Assembly: GCA_002792915.1 (NCBI GenBank)
Contig: PFPF01000060.1
Location: 4,819-17,988 of the forward strand
Length of the DNA: 13,170 nucleotides
DNA from: Candidatus Micrarchaeota archaeon CG_4_10_14_0_2_um_filter_60_11
Lineage (GTDB): Archaea > Micrarchaeota > Micrarchaeia > Norongarragalinales > Norongarragalinaceae
Reading direction: 5' to 3'
Shown here: positions 5,443 to 12,889 of the stretch, one piece after another
Position numbering within the stretch: the stretch's first letter is position 1
How the letters are laid out: each line of letters starts with the position of its first letter
Notes under the pieces: generated by a model
What the model was told of the DNA's origin: nothing
Database searches by the model: none
The model's input: the letters and a program-made list of their open reading frames with translations, nothing else
Position numbers and translations under genes: made by a program

Positions 5443-6435
5443 CTTTAGGAAGTAAACCGCCAGCGCGAGCCCGCCGCAAACGGCGTACAATGCCAGCACG
5501 GTCGCGACGAGCGCGCCCTCGCGCATCGGCCTCCAAGAGAGGATGCGGTAGAACAGCGTGTACGACTCGGCGCCTTTAGGCGGCGAGAGCCCGCCTCCCG
5601 CGGAAATCACCGGGCTCTGCGCGGTCCCGCGGCGCTCCACGCCCTTGATTGAATAGTAAACTGTCGCGGCGAACTCGTAAAACGCGGGCAACAGGCAGAT
5701 TACCGCGAAGGACTCCATGTTGCCCATGATTGCCGCGCACGCAATCGCGGTGCCGATCGTGTAAGTGCCTATGTCCGCGGGGAACACGCGGGCGGGAAGC
5801 CAGTTGAACTTCAAGAAAGCGAGGCACGCGCCCAACAGGGCTGCGAGGATTATTGCGGGCCCCGTCGCGCCCGCGAGCATGGCGATGGCGAGCAGGGCCG
5901 CTGAAACGATTACGCCCGTGCCGGCTTCCACGCCGTTGTAGCCTGCAGCCATGTTCACCGCGTTGGCTGCACCGGTCACGCCCAGCGGTATCAGGACGAG
6001 CGTGTAAAACAAGCCGAAGTCAACTGCGCCCAAAAACGGCAGGAGCATAGTCGTGTCGCCCGCGGTCACCGCCATCAACGGCACGGCTGCAACCACAGGC
6101 AGCAGCGCCTTCAGGCGGCGGCTGATTTTGAACAAGTCGTCGTACGCGCCCACGAGGGCGACCAACGCGATTGAAGCCAGTGAAGCAAGAAGAAGGGCGA
6201 CGAGCCGCGAATCGCTGTCCACGAGCGCGAGGTAGCCTATGCCAACGCTCACCGCGATTGCCAGCCCCGCGAACAAGGCGAAGCCGCCCATGTTCGCTAC
6301 GAGCGGCTTGCCGCGTTTGTTGGTGTCGCGCGCGGTCACGCCCTTGCGCAATGCGCTGCTGATGAACGCGGGCGTGAGGAAGAGCGTGACGCCGAAGGCG
6401 ACCGCGGCAATCAGCGAAACGAACAGCCAGCCCAT
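5437..6435 (-). CDS. GlcNAc-1-phosphate transferase-like membrane enzyme (AglH/Alg7/WecA/MraY family)
   Basis: This polytopic membrane enzyme would start a lipid-linked glycan by moving a HexNAc-1-phosphate from a UDP-sugar to a polyprenyl (dolichyl) phosphate at the inner face of the membrane. The 332-residue length and roughly ten hydrophobic helices fit the family. Signature residues: KPLVANMGGF (43-52); the DD pair at 99-100 in GAYDDLFKISRRLK; NAVNMAAGYNGVEAG (158-172), the NxxNxxDG-like loop; and FPADIGTYTIG (218-228), matching the catalytic Asp loop of Alg7/AglH (D221). The loop near 265-290 is Gly/Ser-rich. The gene starts seven bases after the aglB stop, so glycan initiation and transfer are probably co-transcribed. 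Its stop codon carries the TATA box of the next operon. Archaeal AglH is the closest role; the exact sugar cannot be read from sequence. Confidence 0.87.
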   Translation of the reverse strand: MGWLFVSLIAAVAFGVTLFLTPAFISSALRKGVTARDTNKRGKPLVANMGGFALFAGLAIAVSVGIGYLALVDSDSRLVALLLASLASIALVALVGAYDDLFKISRRLKALLPVVAAVPLMAVTAGDTTMLLPFLGAVDFGLFYTLVLIPLGVTGAANAVNMAAGYNGVEAGTGVIVSAALLAIAMLAGATGPAIILAALLGACLAFLKFNWLPARVFPADIGTYTIGTAIACAAIMGNMESFAVICLLPAFYEFAATVYYSIKGVERRGTAQSPVISAGGGLSPPKGAESYTLFYRILSWRPMREGALVATVLALYAVCGGLALAVYFLKL

Positions 6436-6442
6436 TTTTCCA

Positions 6443-9319
6443 TCAACTCGCGTTGGCCGACACTGAAGGCGTTGCTTCCAGCGAGGGCGTTGCAGACGGG
6501 GTTACGCTCGGTTCAAGCGTTGGTGACGGAGTGGCGGAAGGCGCGGGCGTAGCCGGGGGCGTGCTCGGCACGGGCGTTGCGGCAGGCCTGCCTTCGTACT
6601 CGAATACCTTGACCAGTTCGTTGGGTGACTTATAAACGAGCTTGAAGCCCGGAAAGTTTTCCGTGAAGAACAGGCGCGCGAAGGCGGACTTGTAAACCTT
6701 GCTGTCCAGCCCGTACACGGACAGGTCGGGGTTCACGTTGAGCACCTGGTTCGCGGCGGTGAAGGAGCGCGAGAGGTAGTCGTATTCCTTTTGCATCGTC
6801 ATTCCGGGGCTGACGAACTGGAACTTGCGCTGGTAAGTCTCGTTTAGCCCGTTGTTTTGGTACAGCAGGAAGGAATCCTGCGTTGCGCAGTAAACCGCGC
6901 CGAACGGGTTGGACTGGTAGGCGGGCAGTTGCGTGGGTCCCGAAGTGGGGCAGGCGCCGATGGGCACGAGCTCCTCGAAGTAGTGCTCGGCTTCGTACCT
7001 GCTCTTGCCGGGTCCCTGCTTCCAGTCGGTTATCTGCGGCTGGACCGGGCAGACGAACGAGCGGTCCTGCGAGCAGGTTCCGCTCAAATAAACCAATGCG
7101 CCCCACTTGCCGACGAGCTCCCAGTCCAGCATCACGTGCGTGGCGTTGTGGTAGGACATGAGCGTGTAAATGTCGTCGTCGTTGCCGTCCACGAACGCCT
7201 TTGCCACGCCCTGGTTCAGCAAGCCCTTCTCATTGACCGGGTCGAGGACCGTGTTGCGCTCTCCGAAGAAAGTCGTCCAGTGGCCGTAGTCCCACCAGGA
7301 CATTATGCGGCTGTCTTGCGGCATGCTCGAAGCCATCCACTTGAAAGTTTCCGTCCAGTCCGAGGGAATGCGGTTGGATGCCAGCGAAGCCATTGAATTG
7401 GGTACTGCTTGCGCCTGCGCGAAAACTCCGACCGCGGCGACCAGCAGGACCAGCGCGAGCGCGGCGGTGCCGGCGGACTTGGCGTCCACAACCTTGAGCC
7501 ACTCGTTCGCCTTGGACAATGCGAGCGCGGCCTCACCGAGCACGTAGCCCGCGACGAGGCACAACGCGAACGCGAGGTGCACCTGGTACTTGAGCTTGTT
7601 CAACCCGATGAACGCGATGGGGAAGAACACAAGCACGAACAATACGGCGGAACGCTGCTCGTGCTTCGCGAACGCGTAGGAGACTATCGACGCGGCCATT
7701 GCCACGAGCATGTACAGGAAAACGTCGTTGGAGGCGTAGAATTCCACGAGCGAGGAAAGGCTGCCGCCGCCCATTGCCTGCGCGAGCCACGCCAGCACGC
7801 CGTCCGTGAAGCCGTTGAACATTACCATCACGGTGACGAGCGCGGCCAAGCCCAGCGCGAGCTTCTTGCGCTTGGCAAGCACCAAGTCCAGAGTTGCGGT
7901 AGCCGCGGCGAGGAGCGCCGCCGAAAGCAATAGGAAGCGGGGGTTGAGCACGCCGTACGATGACGCCCACATGGCTTCCGAAGTCACGCCCTCCTCCTGA
8001 ATCGTCTTTGCCAGCGGGTTGGACGCCTGCGCGAAAACCAGTTGGCGCTCGACTACACCCACCGCCGTGGAACCGAAGCCGGTGAACACGAAAGCGATCG
8101 GGATGCACAACAGGAAGAATGCGAACAGCGCCGCGAGGCGCGCCTTGAAGGTGGAAAGCTGCGGCACGCTGCCGAGCGCGAGGTTGAAGAATGCAGAGAC
8201 CACGAGCCCGGCGAGCATGAGATAGTGGATGAAGCCGATTCCCGCGCCAAGGTGCCCGTTCTGGTAGGAGTCCACTATGAAGCTGCCAATCCAGGCGCCC
8301 GCGACCACGATGGCGTTGATTTTTGCCAGCTCCCAGTCACGCTTGCCCGCGAGGAAGTCGAGCACGGCTTGTATGGCCAGGTAGGCGCCCACTATCATGA
8401 ACGGCCACACGTATTGCTGGCTTCCGAGCGCCGAGGCTACGCACGCGAGCGCGGCGAAGCCCGCGAGGCGCAGGCTCTTGCGGTTCACCGCGAGTATGAG
8501 CAGCGCGAATATGAGCATCGCCGTGAAGAAGCCCCACGGCTGCTGTTCGTTTACTCCCGCCGCGAGCTTCTGTATGAGCTGGGGCGTTAGCGCGAAGAAG
8601 GCCGCCGAGGCGAGACCGACGATTTCGTTGAACTCGTCCTTGACGAGCATGAACGCGAGGATGGAAAGCAGCGCGGCGACGATTGGCGGGTAGAGCTGCG
8701 CAACGAGTATCAGGTTTTCCTGGGAATACCCGCCGAGCCCGGCGAACAACTCGTAAAGCGAATACCACGAGCCCTGCACGTACTGCACGAGGGGCGCGTA
8801 GCGGCGGAACGCCTGTTCCGGGTAGTAAGCGTCGCTCGAGTACATTTCCGCATGGCCGTTGCGCACGATTTCCTGCGTGAGCTTGTCGTAATAGTACGGG
8901 TCGAACTCGAAGAAGGTCGTGGAATGCGCCGTGGCGAAGCGCACGTAAAACCCGATTAGCGCGAACAAAATCACCAGCAATGGAACCCAGTTGGTCTTCA
9001 GCCACTTTGCCGCGGACGCCTGGCTGACTTTGGGCAGGTCGGGAAGCGTTTCCGGGAACTGGCGCTGCAGGTACATCGCGGCGATGCCGGCGGCAAGCGC
9101 GAGCAGCGCGTTGATGAATATTAGCGCGAGGCCGAATTCGGCGCCGAAGAGGAAGAACTCGAGGAAGCACATGAGGGGGACGACTATCATGCCCGCGCAC
9201 AACGCGAGGAAGAACTTCTCCCAGCGCGCCAGCTGGACGCCCTTCAACAACGCCAAGCCGAGTACGAAGCCGGGCGCGATGGCAACCGTTAAAGACAAGA
9301 ATAGCGCAATCCAGTTCAC
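6443..9319 (-). CDS. aglB: Oligosaccharyltransferase AglB (STT3 family)
   Basis: AglB transfers the lipid-linked glycan to Asn in N-x-S/T sequons on the outer face of the membrane. The protein has 958 residues and many membrane helices up to about 635, then a soluble catalytic domain. Motifs: the first external-loop acidic site in FEFDPYYYDK (D140); the TIxE loop as KTIQE (438-442); and the invariant WWDYG (675-679) followed by HWTTFFGERNTVLDP. DWELVGKW near 732-739 lies where the sequon-binding DK/MI region is expected. Two unusual ends are seen: about 100 residues with roughly three extra hydrophobic segments before the normal first helix, and a Ser/Thr/Pro/Ala-rich tail from about 911 to 958. 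Own sequons include NAT (725-727) and NET (826-828). The start is GTG with AGGTGG at 9331-9326 as ribosome binding site, six bases away. It diverges from a GT4 gene and leads into the AglH-like gene. Confidence 0.95.
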   Translation of the reverse strand: MNWIALFLSLTVAIAPGFVLGLALLKGVQLARWEKFFLALCAGMIVVPLMCFLEFFLFGAEFGLALIFINALLALAAGIAAMYLQRQFPETLPDLPKVSQASAAKWLKTNWVPLLVILFALIGFYVRFATAHSTTFFEFDPYYYDKLTQEIVRNGHAEMYSSDAYYPEQAFRRYAPLVQYVQGSWYSLYELFAGLGGYSQENLILVAQLYPPIVAALLSILAFMLVKDEFNEIVGLASAAFFALTPQLIQKLAAGVNEQQPWGFFTAMLIFALLILAVNRKSLRLAGFAALACVASALGSQQYVWPFMIVGAYLAIQAVLDFLAGKRDWELAKINAIVVAGAWIGSFIVDSYQNGHLGAGIGFIHYLMLAGLVVSAFFNLALGSVPQLSTFKARLAALFAFFLLCIPIAFVFTGFGSTAVGVVERQLVFAQASNPLAKTIQEEGVTSEAMWASSYGVLNPRFLLLSAALLAAATATLDLVLAKRKKLALGLAALVTVMVMFNGFTDGVLAWLAQAMGGGSLSSLVEFYASNDVFLYMLVAMAASIVSYAFAKHEQRSAVLFVLVFFPIAFIGLNKLKYQVHLAFALCLVAGYVLGEAALALSKANEWLKVVDAKSAGTAALALVLLVAAVGVFAQAQAVPNSMASLASNRIPSDWTETFKWMASSMPQDSRIMSWWDYGHWTTFFGERNTVLDPVNEKGLLNQGVAKAFVDGNDDDIYTLMSYHNATHVMLDWELVGKWGALVYLSGTCSQDRSFVCPVQPQITDWKQGPGKSRYEAEHYFEELVPIGACPTSGPTQLPAYQSNPFGAVYCATQDSFLLYQNNGLNETYQRKFQFVSPGMTMQKEYDYLSRSFTAANQVLNVNPDLSVYGLDSKVYKSAFARLFFTENFPGFKLVYKSPNELVKVFEYEGRPAATPVPSTPPATPAPSATPSPTLEPSVTPSATPSLEATPSVSANAS

Positions 9320-9395
9320 TCTAACCCACCTTTAAAAAACGATGCCGAGAACATTAAAAAAGGTTCTTTTTGGGAACATCTGAAGGCAGGCAAAA
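9320..9395. promoter_or_regulatory. Divergent promoter region of aglB and the GT4 gene
   Basis: These 76 bases separate two divergent starts. An AT box, ATTAAAAAA at 9353-9361 (TTTTTTAAT on the other strand), is about 38-39 bases from both start codons and could serve as TATA in either direction, giving leaders of about 12 bases each. A second AT stretch, TTTAAAAAA at 9331-9339, is too close to the aglB start to be its TATA box. GAACAT occurs twice (9349-9354 and 9374-9379), with an inverted GTTC at 9363-9366 between them, a possible shared operator. The aglB side has a clear AGGTGG ribosome binding site; the plus side has only a weak GGCAGG. Confidence 0.5.
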
Positions 9396-10520
9396 ATGCG
9401 CGTGTTGATGCTAGGCTCAAAAGAGTACCCTTTCGGCTCCAGCGCGGGTTCGGACCCGATTTCCTCGGGCGGCATCGAGGCCTGCGTGCAAAACCTGTCC
9501 GAATGCCTGGCATCGCAAGGCACGCGCGTAACGATAATAACGAGGCGCTTTCCCGGACAAAAAAAACGCGAGAAGCACGGAAACCTCGAAATCGCGCGCG
9601 TGGGCTGGCTCGGGGGATTCCACTTGCGCAACCCCTCCTTCAATTTTTGCGCGTTCGCGGCCGCGTTGGGCGGCGGCTATGACGCAGTACACGCGCACGG
9701 CCCAATCGCGTCCCTGTTCGGCTGGCTGGCGGCGCGGCTGAAGGGTAAAAAAATAATCGCTACGCCGCACGGCATCGCGTGGGCGCAGCCGCAATACGGC
9801 TTCCTCGTGTCGCGGCTCCTGCGCGCCGCGGAAAAATTCGCTTACTCGCGCGCGGACGCGGTGGTCTTTTTGAGCGAAGCCGAGCGCCGCGAGTTCAAAA
9901 ACAAGATGGGCTTCCTGCCGCGGAACAGCTTCGTCATACCTTCGGGCATACCGCTTGAAAAATACGGCGACGGGACGGGCAGGGCGCGCACGCGCGCCAA
10001 ACTGGGGTTGGGCAAGGATTTCACCTTCGTTTACGTGGGCAGGCTCGCGAAAGTCAAGGGCGTGGATTATTTGCTGGAAGCGTGCCGCGGTTTGGGGGCA
10101 CAAGTGCTGATTGCGGGCGACGGCCCGGAAATGCAAGCGTTGAAAAAAAGCGCGCCCAAGAACGTTGAATTTTTAGGCAACAGGCGGGGCATTCCCGGAA
10201 TATTGTCCGCGGCGGACGCGTTTATTTTGCCTTCGCTTTCCGAGGGATTGCCGGTAGCTCTCCTCGAAGCGCTCGCGACCGGCCTGCCCTGCATCGTGAC
10301 CGACATCGGCTTGCCCGTCGAGGACGGGAAAAACGCGCTCGTCGTTCCGCCCAAAAACGCGGGGGCGCTGCGCAGGGCAATGCTGAAAATCGCGGCTAGC
10401 GCGGAGTTGCGCAAAAAGCTTTCAACGGGCGCGCTCAAGCTGTCCAAGAATTATTCGGCCGAGAAATGCGCGGAAAGGCACGCACGCGTTTACGCGGGAC
10501 TCGCTCCCCAAGCCAAGTAG
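9396..10520 (+). CDS. GT4-family glycosyltransferase
   Basis: This 374-residue GT-B fold enzyme moves a sugar from a nucleotide donor to a glycan or lipid acceptor at the cytoplasmic face. The N-terminal acceptor half has GGIEACVQNLSECL near 25-38, HAHGP near 99-103 and TPHG near 123-126. The C-terminal donor half has VYVGRLAKVKGVDYLLEA (213-229), AGDGPE (240-245) and the E-x7-E motif in SEGLPVALLEALATGLP (E283, E291), which contacts the donor sugar. All key residues are present, as in PimA/WecG-like retaining enzymes. There is no membrane segment. The gene is divergent from aglB, which suggests a step in the same N-glycan pathway. Its last 31 bases overlap the end of the convergent dehydrogenase gene. 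The start ATG at 9396 gives the conserved RVLMLGSKEYP strand directly. Donor and acceptor cannot be named from sequence. Confidence 0.92.
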   Translation: MRVLMLGSKEYPFGSSAGSDPISSGGIEACVQNLSECLASQGTRVTIITRRFPGQKKREKHGNLEIARVGWLGGFHLRNPSFNFCAFAAALGGGYDAVHAHGPIASLFGWLAARLKGKKIIATPHGIAWAQPQYGFLVSRLLRAAEKFAYSRADAVVFLSEAERREFKNKMGFLPRNSFVIPSGIPLEKYGDGTGRARTRAKLGLGKDFTFVYVGRLAKVKGVDYLLEACRGLGAQVLIAGDGPEMQALKKSAPKNVEFLGNRRGIPGILSAADAFILPSLSEGLPVALLEALATGLPCIVTDIGLPVEDGKNALVVPPKNAGALRRAMLKIAASAELRKKLSTGALKLSKNYSAEKCAERHARVYAGLAPQAK

Positions 10521-11755
10521 GTGCCGCCGGCCTTTTCGACTTCCTTGCGGTCCAGCACGCCCACGCCGTCGAACACGAGCCTGCCGCGCGCTTCCTTGAA
10601 CGCGGCGCGCCAGTCGATTGCCTTGAACTCCTTGTGGTTCGCCGCCACTATCACCGCGTCCACTGCCTTGAAGCCGAGCATTGGTTCCGCGCCGAAATCG
10701 CGGACTTCAGCGTCCGAGCACAGCGGGTCGCGGCCGAAAACGCGGCAGCCCGCCTTCTTGAGCTCCGGGATTATCTCGAGCGCGGGGCTCTTGCGGAACT
10801 CCTTGACGCCGCCGCGGAAAGTCAAGCCCAGCACCAGGACGCTCTTCGCCCCGGCTGAAAGCACGCGCTGCGCCGTGAGGCGCGGCATTTCGTCGTTAGT
10901 TTCCCGCGCAGTGCGGATGAGCGGCGTGTCCGGGCCCATTATGAAGTAAGGGTAATAGGGAATGCAATGGCCGCCTACGCCGCAGCCCGGCTTGTGGATG
11001 TGCGAGTACGGCTGCGTGTTCGCCGTTGTGAAGACTTCCGCCGCGTCCACGCCCAGCCGCTCGCAAACGCGGGCCAGCTCGTTTGCCAGCGCGATGTTCA
11101 CGTCGCGGTAGACTCCCTCGAAGACCTTGACGCACTCGGCCGCCTTGATGCTTGAAACAAGTATGCAACCCTTCGCGTCGATTTTGTCGTAAACAACCTT
11201 GAGGCGTTTCGCAGTCGCCGCGTCCGAAGCGCCGATTACCTTGGGATACTGCCCCGTAATGTCGCGCAACGCGGTGCCCGACGAAGTGCGTTCCGGGCAG
11301 TGCGCCAAGCCGAAGCCCTTGCCCAGCTTGAGGCCGCTCTCTTTTTCGAGTATCGGGACCAGTGCTTCGGTCTCTCCAGGCGGCATCGTGCACTCGGTTA
11401 CCACGATTGCCCCTTGGTGCAACCCCTTGCCCGCGGTTTTCGCGACTTCGCGGACGATTGACAGGTCAGGCTTGCCCTTCTCGTTAACCAGCGTGGGCAC
11501 GAGGATGACGATTATTTCGGAATCGAGCGCGGCGGCAACGCCGTCCAGCGTTGCCTTCAGGTTGCCGGCGGCAACGGCTTTTGCCAACAGTTCGTCCACG
11601 CCCGGCTCCTCCGCGAGGCACGGCTTGCCCGCGTTGATTTTGCGGACAAGGTCCGGATTCACGTCGACGCCCGTGACCTTGAAACCCTTGTTGGCGAACG
11701 CTATGGCCAGGGGCAAACCCATTTTGCCTATTCCGTAAATCGCGATGCGCTCCAT
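10490..11755 (-). CDS. wecC: UDP-N-acetylmannosamine dehydrogenase-like nucleotide-sugar dehydrogenase (WecC type)
   Basis: This is an NAD-dependent four-electron oxidation enzyme that turns a UDP-hexose or UDP-HexNAc into the uronate. Length is 421 residues. Order: a Rossmann dinucleotide fold with GIGKMGLPLA (8-17); TECTMPPGET (120-129); AHCPER (151-156); the central helix AECVKVFEGVYRDVNIALANE (206-226) with the catalytic lysine, probably K210; and the catalytic cysteine C264 in GVGGHCIPYYPYF. A C-terminal UDP-binding half follows (LGLTFRGGVKEFRKSPALEI). The HIHKPG-then-GVGGHCIP arrangement favours the WecC (UDP-ManNAc) group over UDP-glucose dehydrogenase. The product, a uronic acid donor, is common in archaeal N-glycans. 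Where bacterial enzymes have Asn four residues after the lysine, this protein has Gly (214); a Gly there may be normal in archaeal members. The gene starts one base after the stop of the upstream glycosyltransferase, so they form an operon. Confidence 0.88.
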   Translation of the reverse strand: MERIAIYGIGKMGLPLAIAFANKGFKVTGVDVNPDLVRKINAGKPCLAEEPGVDELLAKAVAAGNLKATLDGVAAALDSEIIVILVPTLVNEKGKPDLSIVREVAKTAGKGLHQGAIVVTECTMPPGETEALVPILEKESGLKLGKGFGLAHCPERTSSGTALRDITGQYPKVIGASDAATAKRLKVVYDKIDAKGCILVSSIKAAECVKVFEGVYRDVNIALANELARVCERLGVDAAEVFTTANTQPYSHIHKPGCGVGGHCIPYYPYFIMGPDTPLIRTARETNDEMPRLTAQRVLSAGAKSVLVLGLTFRGGVKEFRKSPALEIIPELKKAGCRVFGRDPLCSDAEVRDFGAEPMLGFKAVDAVIVAANHKEFKAIDWRAAFKEARGRLVFDGVGVLDRKEVEKAGGTYLAWGASPA

Positions 11756-11756
11756 T

Positions 11757-12845
11757 TCAACGAATCAACTCGCGGTATGCTTTTAACTCCCTTTCCTTGA
11801 ACGCGTCCAGCGAGAACTCGGTGACGGCGAGCTTGCGGCATTCCGCGGCCATGCGCCCGCCGTTCTTTTCGAGTTTAGCGCACGCTTCGGCAAGCGACCT
11901 CGAATTGTAAGGCACGCATAGGCAGCCGGTCGCCCCGTCGCGCACGATTTCGGAAGCCCAGTCCAAGTCCGCGGCAGCCGCGGGCAGGCCGCAGGCGAAC
12001 GCCTCGATGAGGGCGAAGCCGGCGGTCGCTGGCGCGACGAAGTAATCCGCCTTGGCAAGCACGGCGGGAAGCTTGGAGTGCTCGACGCGGCCGAAGAACT
12101 TGGCGTCCACATTCAGCCACTTTGCAAGAGTTTTCGCTTCCTCGAGCTGCGGGCCGTCGCCGACCATCCACAATTTTGCGTTCTTAACATGCGAAAAGGC
12201 CTTGACCGCGACGAGCGGCGCCTTGACCGGGGTGAAGCGCCCGACGAAAACGAACACTGGCGCGCCGCGCGCCCGCGCCGCATGCGGCTTGAACGCGGCT
12301 ACGTCGACGAAATTATGGTGCATGAACACCTTTTTCGGGTCGGCGCCGCGGCGCAGCGCGTACTTCCAGACGTGCCCGCTAATCACGCCGATTTTGGATG
12401 CCATTTTCAGCGACAGCCGCTCGGCGAAAGGCAACAGCAGCGACTTGAGCCAACGCCTGCCCGCGTCCCTAGCCGCCACGGACTCGTCCGTGTGCACGCT
12501 CAGCAGGACGGGCTTGCCGGCGAGTTTTCCGGCGAGCCCCGCGATGAAGCCGCTCGTTGGCGCGAAGGCGCGAATCAGCTTGGTTTCAGGCCGACGCGCG
12601 AGGCGCCAAACCGTCCAGAAGTCCTTGATTGGAGAAAGGTAATAGAGGAGCGGGTTCGTCCAGCCGTTGCTTATCACGCGGATGCCTTTGCCCAGGCGGT
12701 ATCCGCGGTTGTCGCGCGGGCTTACCACTACGGCTTCGTCGAACTCGCCAAGCGCGTTCCTGAACGACGCCTCGAGGACGTCCAGGTGCCCGACGTCGAT
12801 TTGGTTCTGGAGCGGGTAATTCAGCAGGAAGACTATTCGGCTCAT
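11757..12845 (-). CDS. GT4-like glycosyltransferase lacking the first Glu of E-x7-E
   Basis: This 362-residue GT-B fold protein is of the GT4 type. The N-terminal half has VHTDES near 117-122 and VISGHVWKYALRRGADPKKV near 154-173. The donor half has VFVGRFTPVKAPLVAVKAF (199-217), MVGDGPQLEEA (227-237), FFGRVEHSKLPAVLAKAD (250-267) and EAFACGLPAAA (281-291). The motif before it reads APATAGFALIEA: the second Glu (E281) is present, but the position eight residues earlier is Ala (A273), and the loop looks about two residues shorter than usual. The enzyme may still work, since some GT4 members vary here. It is the first gene of an operon with the dehydrogenase (TGAAATG junction), which suggests it uses or works beside the uronate sugar. 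A TATA box at 12883-12888 and an AAGGT ribosome binding site precede the ATG. The fold is clear; donor and acceptor are unknown. Confidence 0.88.
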   Translation of the reverse strand: MSRIVFLLNYPLQNQIDVGHLDVLEASFRNALGEFDEAVVVSPRDNRGYRLGKGIRVISNGWTNPLLYYLSPIKDFWTVWRLARRPETKLIRAFAPTSGFIAGLAGKLAGKPVLLSVHTDESVAARDAGRRWLKSLLLPFAERLSLKMASKIGVISGHVWKYALRRGADPKKVFMHHNFVDVAAFKPHAARARGAPVFVFVGRFTPVKAPLVAVKAFSHVKNAKLWMVGDGPQLEEAKTLAKWLNVDAKFFGRVEHSKLPAVLAKADYFVAPATAGFALIEAFACGLPAAAADLDWASEIVRDGATGCLCVPYNSRSLAEACAKLEKNGGRMAAECRKLAVTEFSLDAFKERELKAYRELIR

Positions 12846-12851
12846 TTCAAA

Positions 12852-12889
12852 CTACCTTTTGTAAACCTAGGGCCCGCCGCGATTTAAAA
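12852..12889 (-). promoter_or_regulatory. Promoter and ribosome binding site of the GT4/dehydrogenase operon
   Basis: On the minus strand CTTTTAAATC at 12890-12881 holds a TATA-like TTTAAA about 40 bases before the ATG at 12845. Transcription would start near 12860, leaving a leader of about 15 bases with AAAGGTAGT at 12859-12851 as a ribosome binding site. The box lies inside the last codons of the FemAB-like gene, the same promoter-in-upstream-gene layout as at 5433-5442. Confidence 0.5.

Noticed and set aside
5411..5536. N-terminal extension of the radical SAM frame
   Set aside because: The extra 42 residues are Arg/Ala-rich, resemble shadow coding and overlap the membrane transferase gene; a TATA box fits the start at 5410.
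9417..10136. Minus-strand open frame of 239 codons inside the plus-strand GT4 gene
   Set aside because: The plus-strand frame carries E-x7-E and other GT4 motifs; the opposite frame shows no family features.
12078..12887. Long plus-strand open frame of 269 codons opposite the second GT4 gene
   Set aside because: Its composition is typical of an antisense shadow and the minus-strand gene has clear GT4 motifs.
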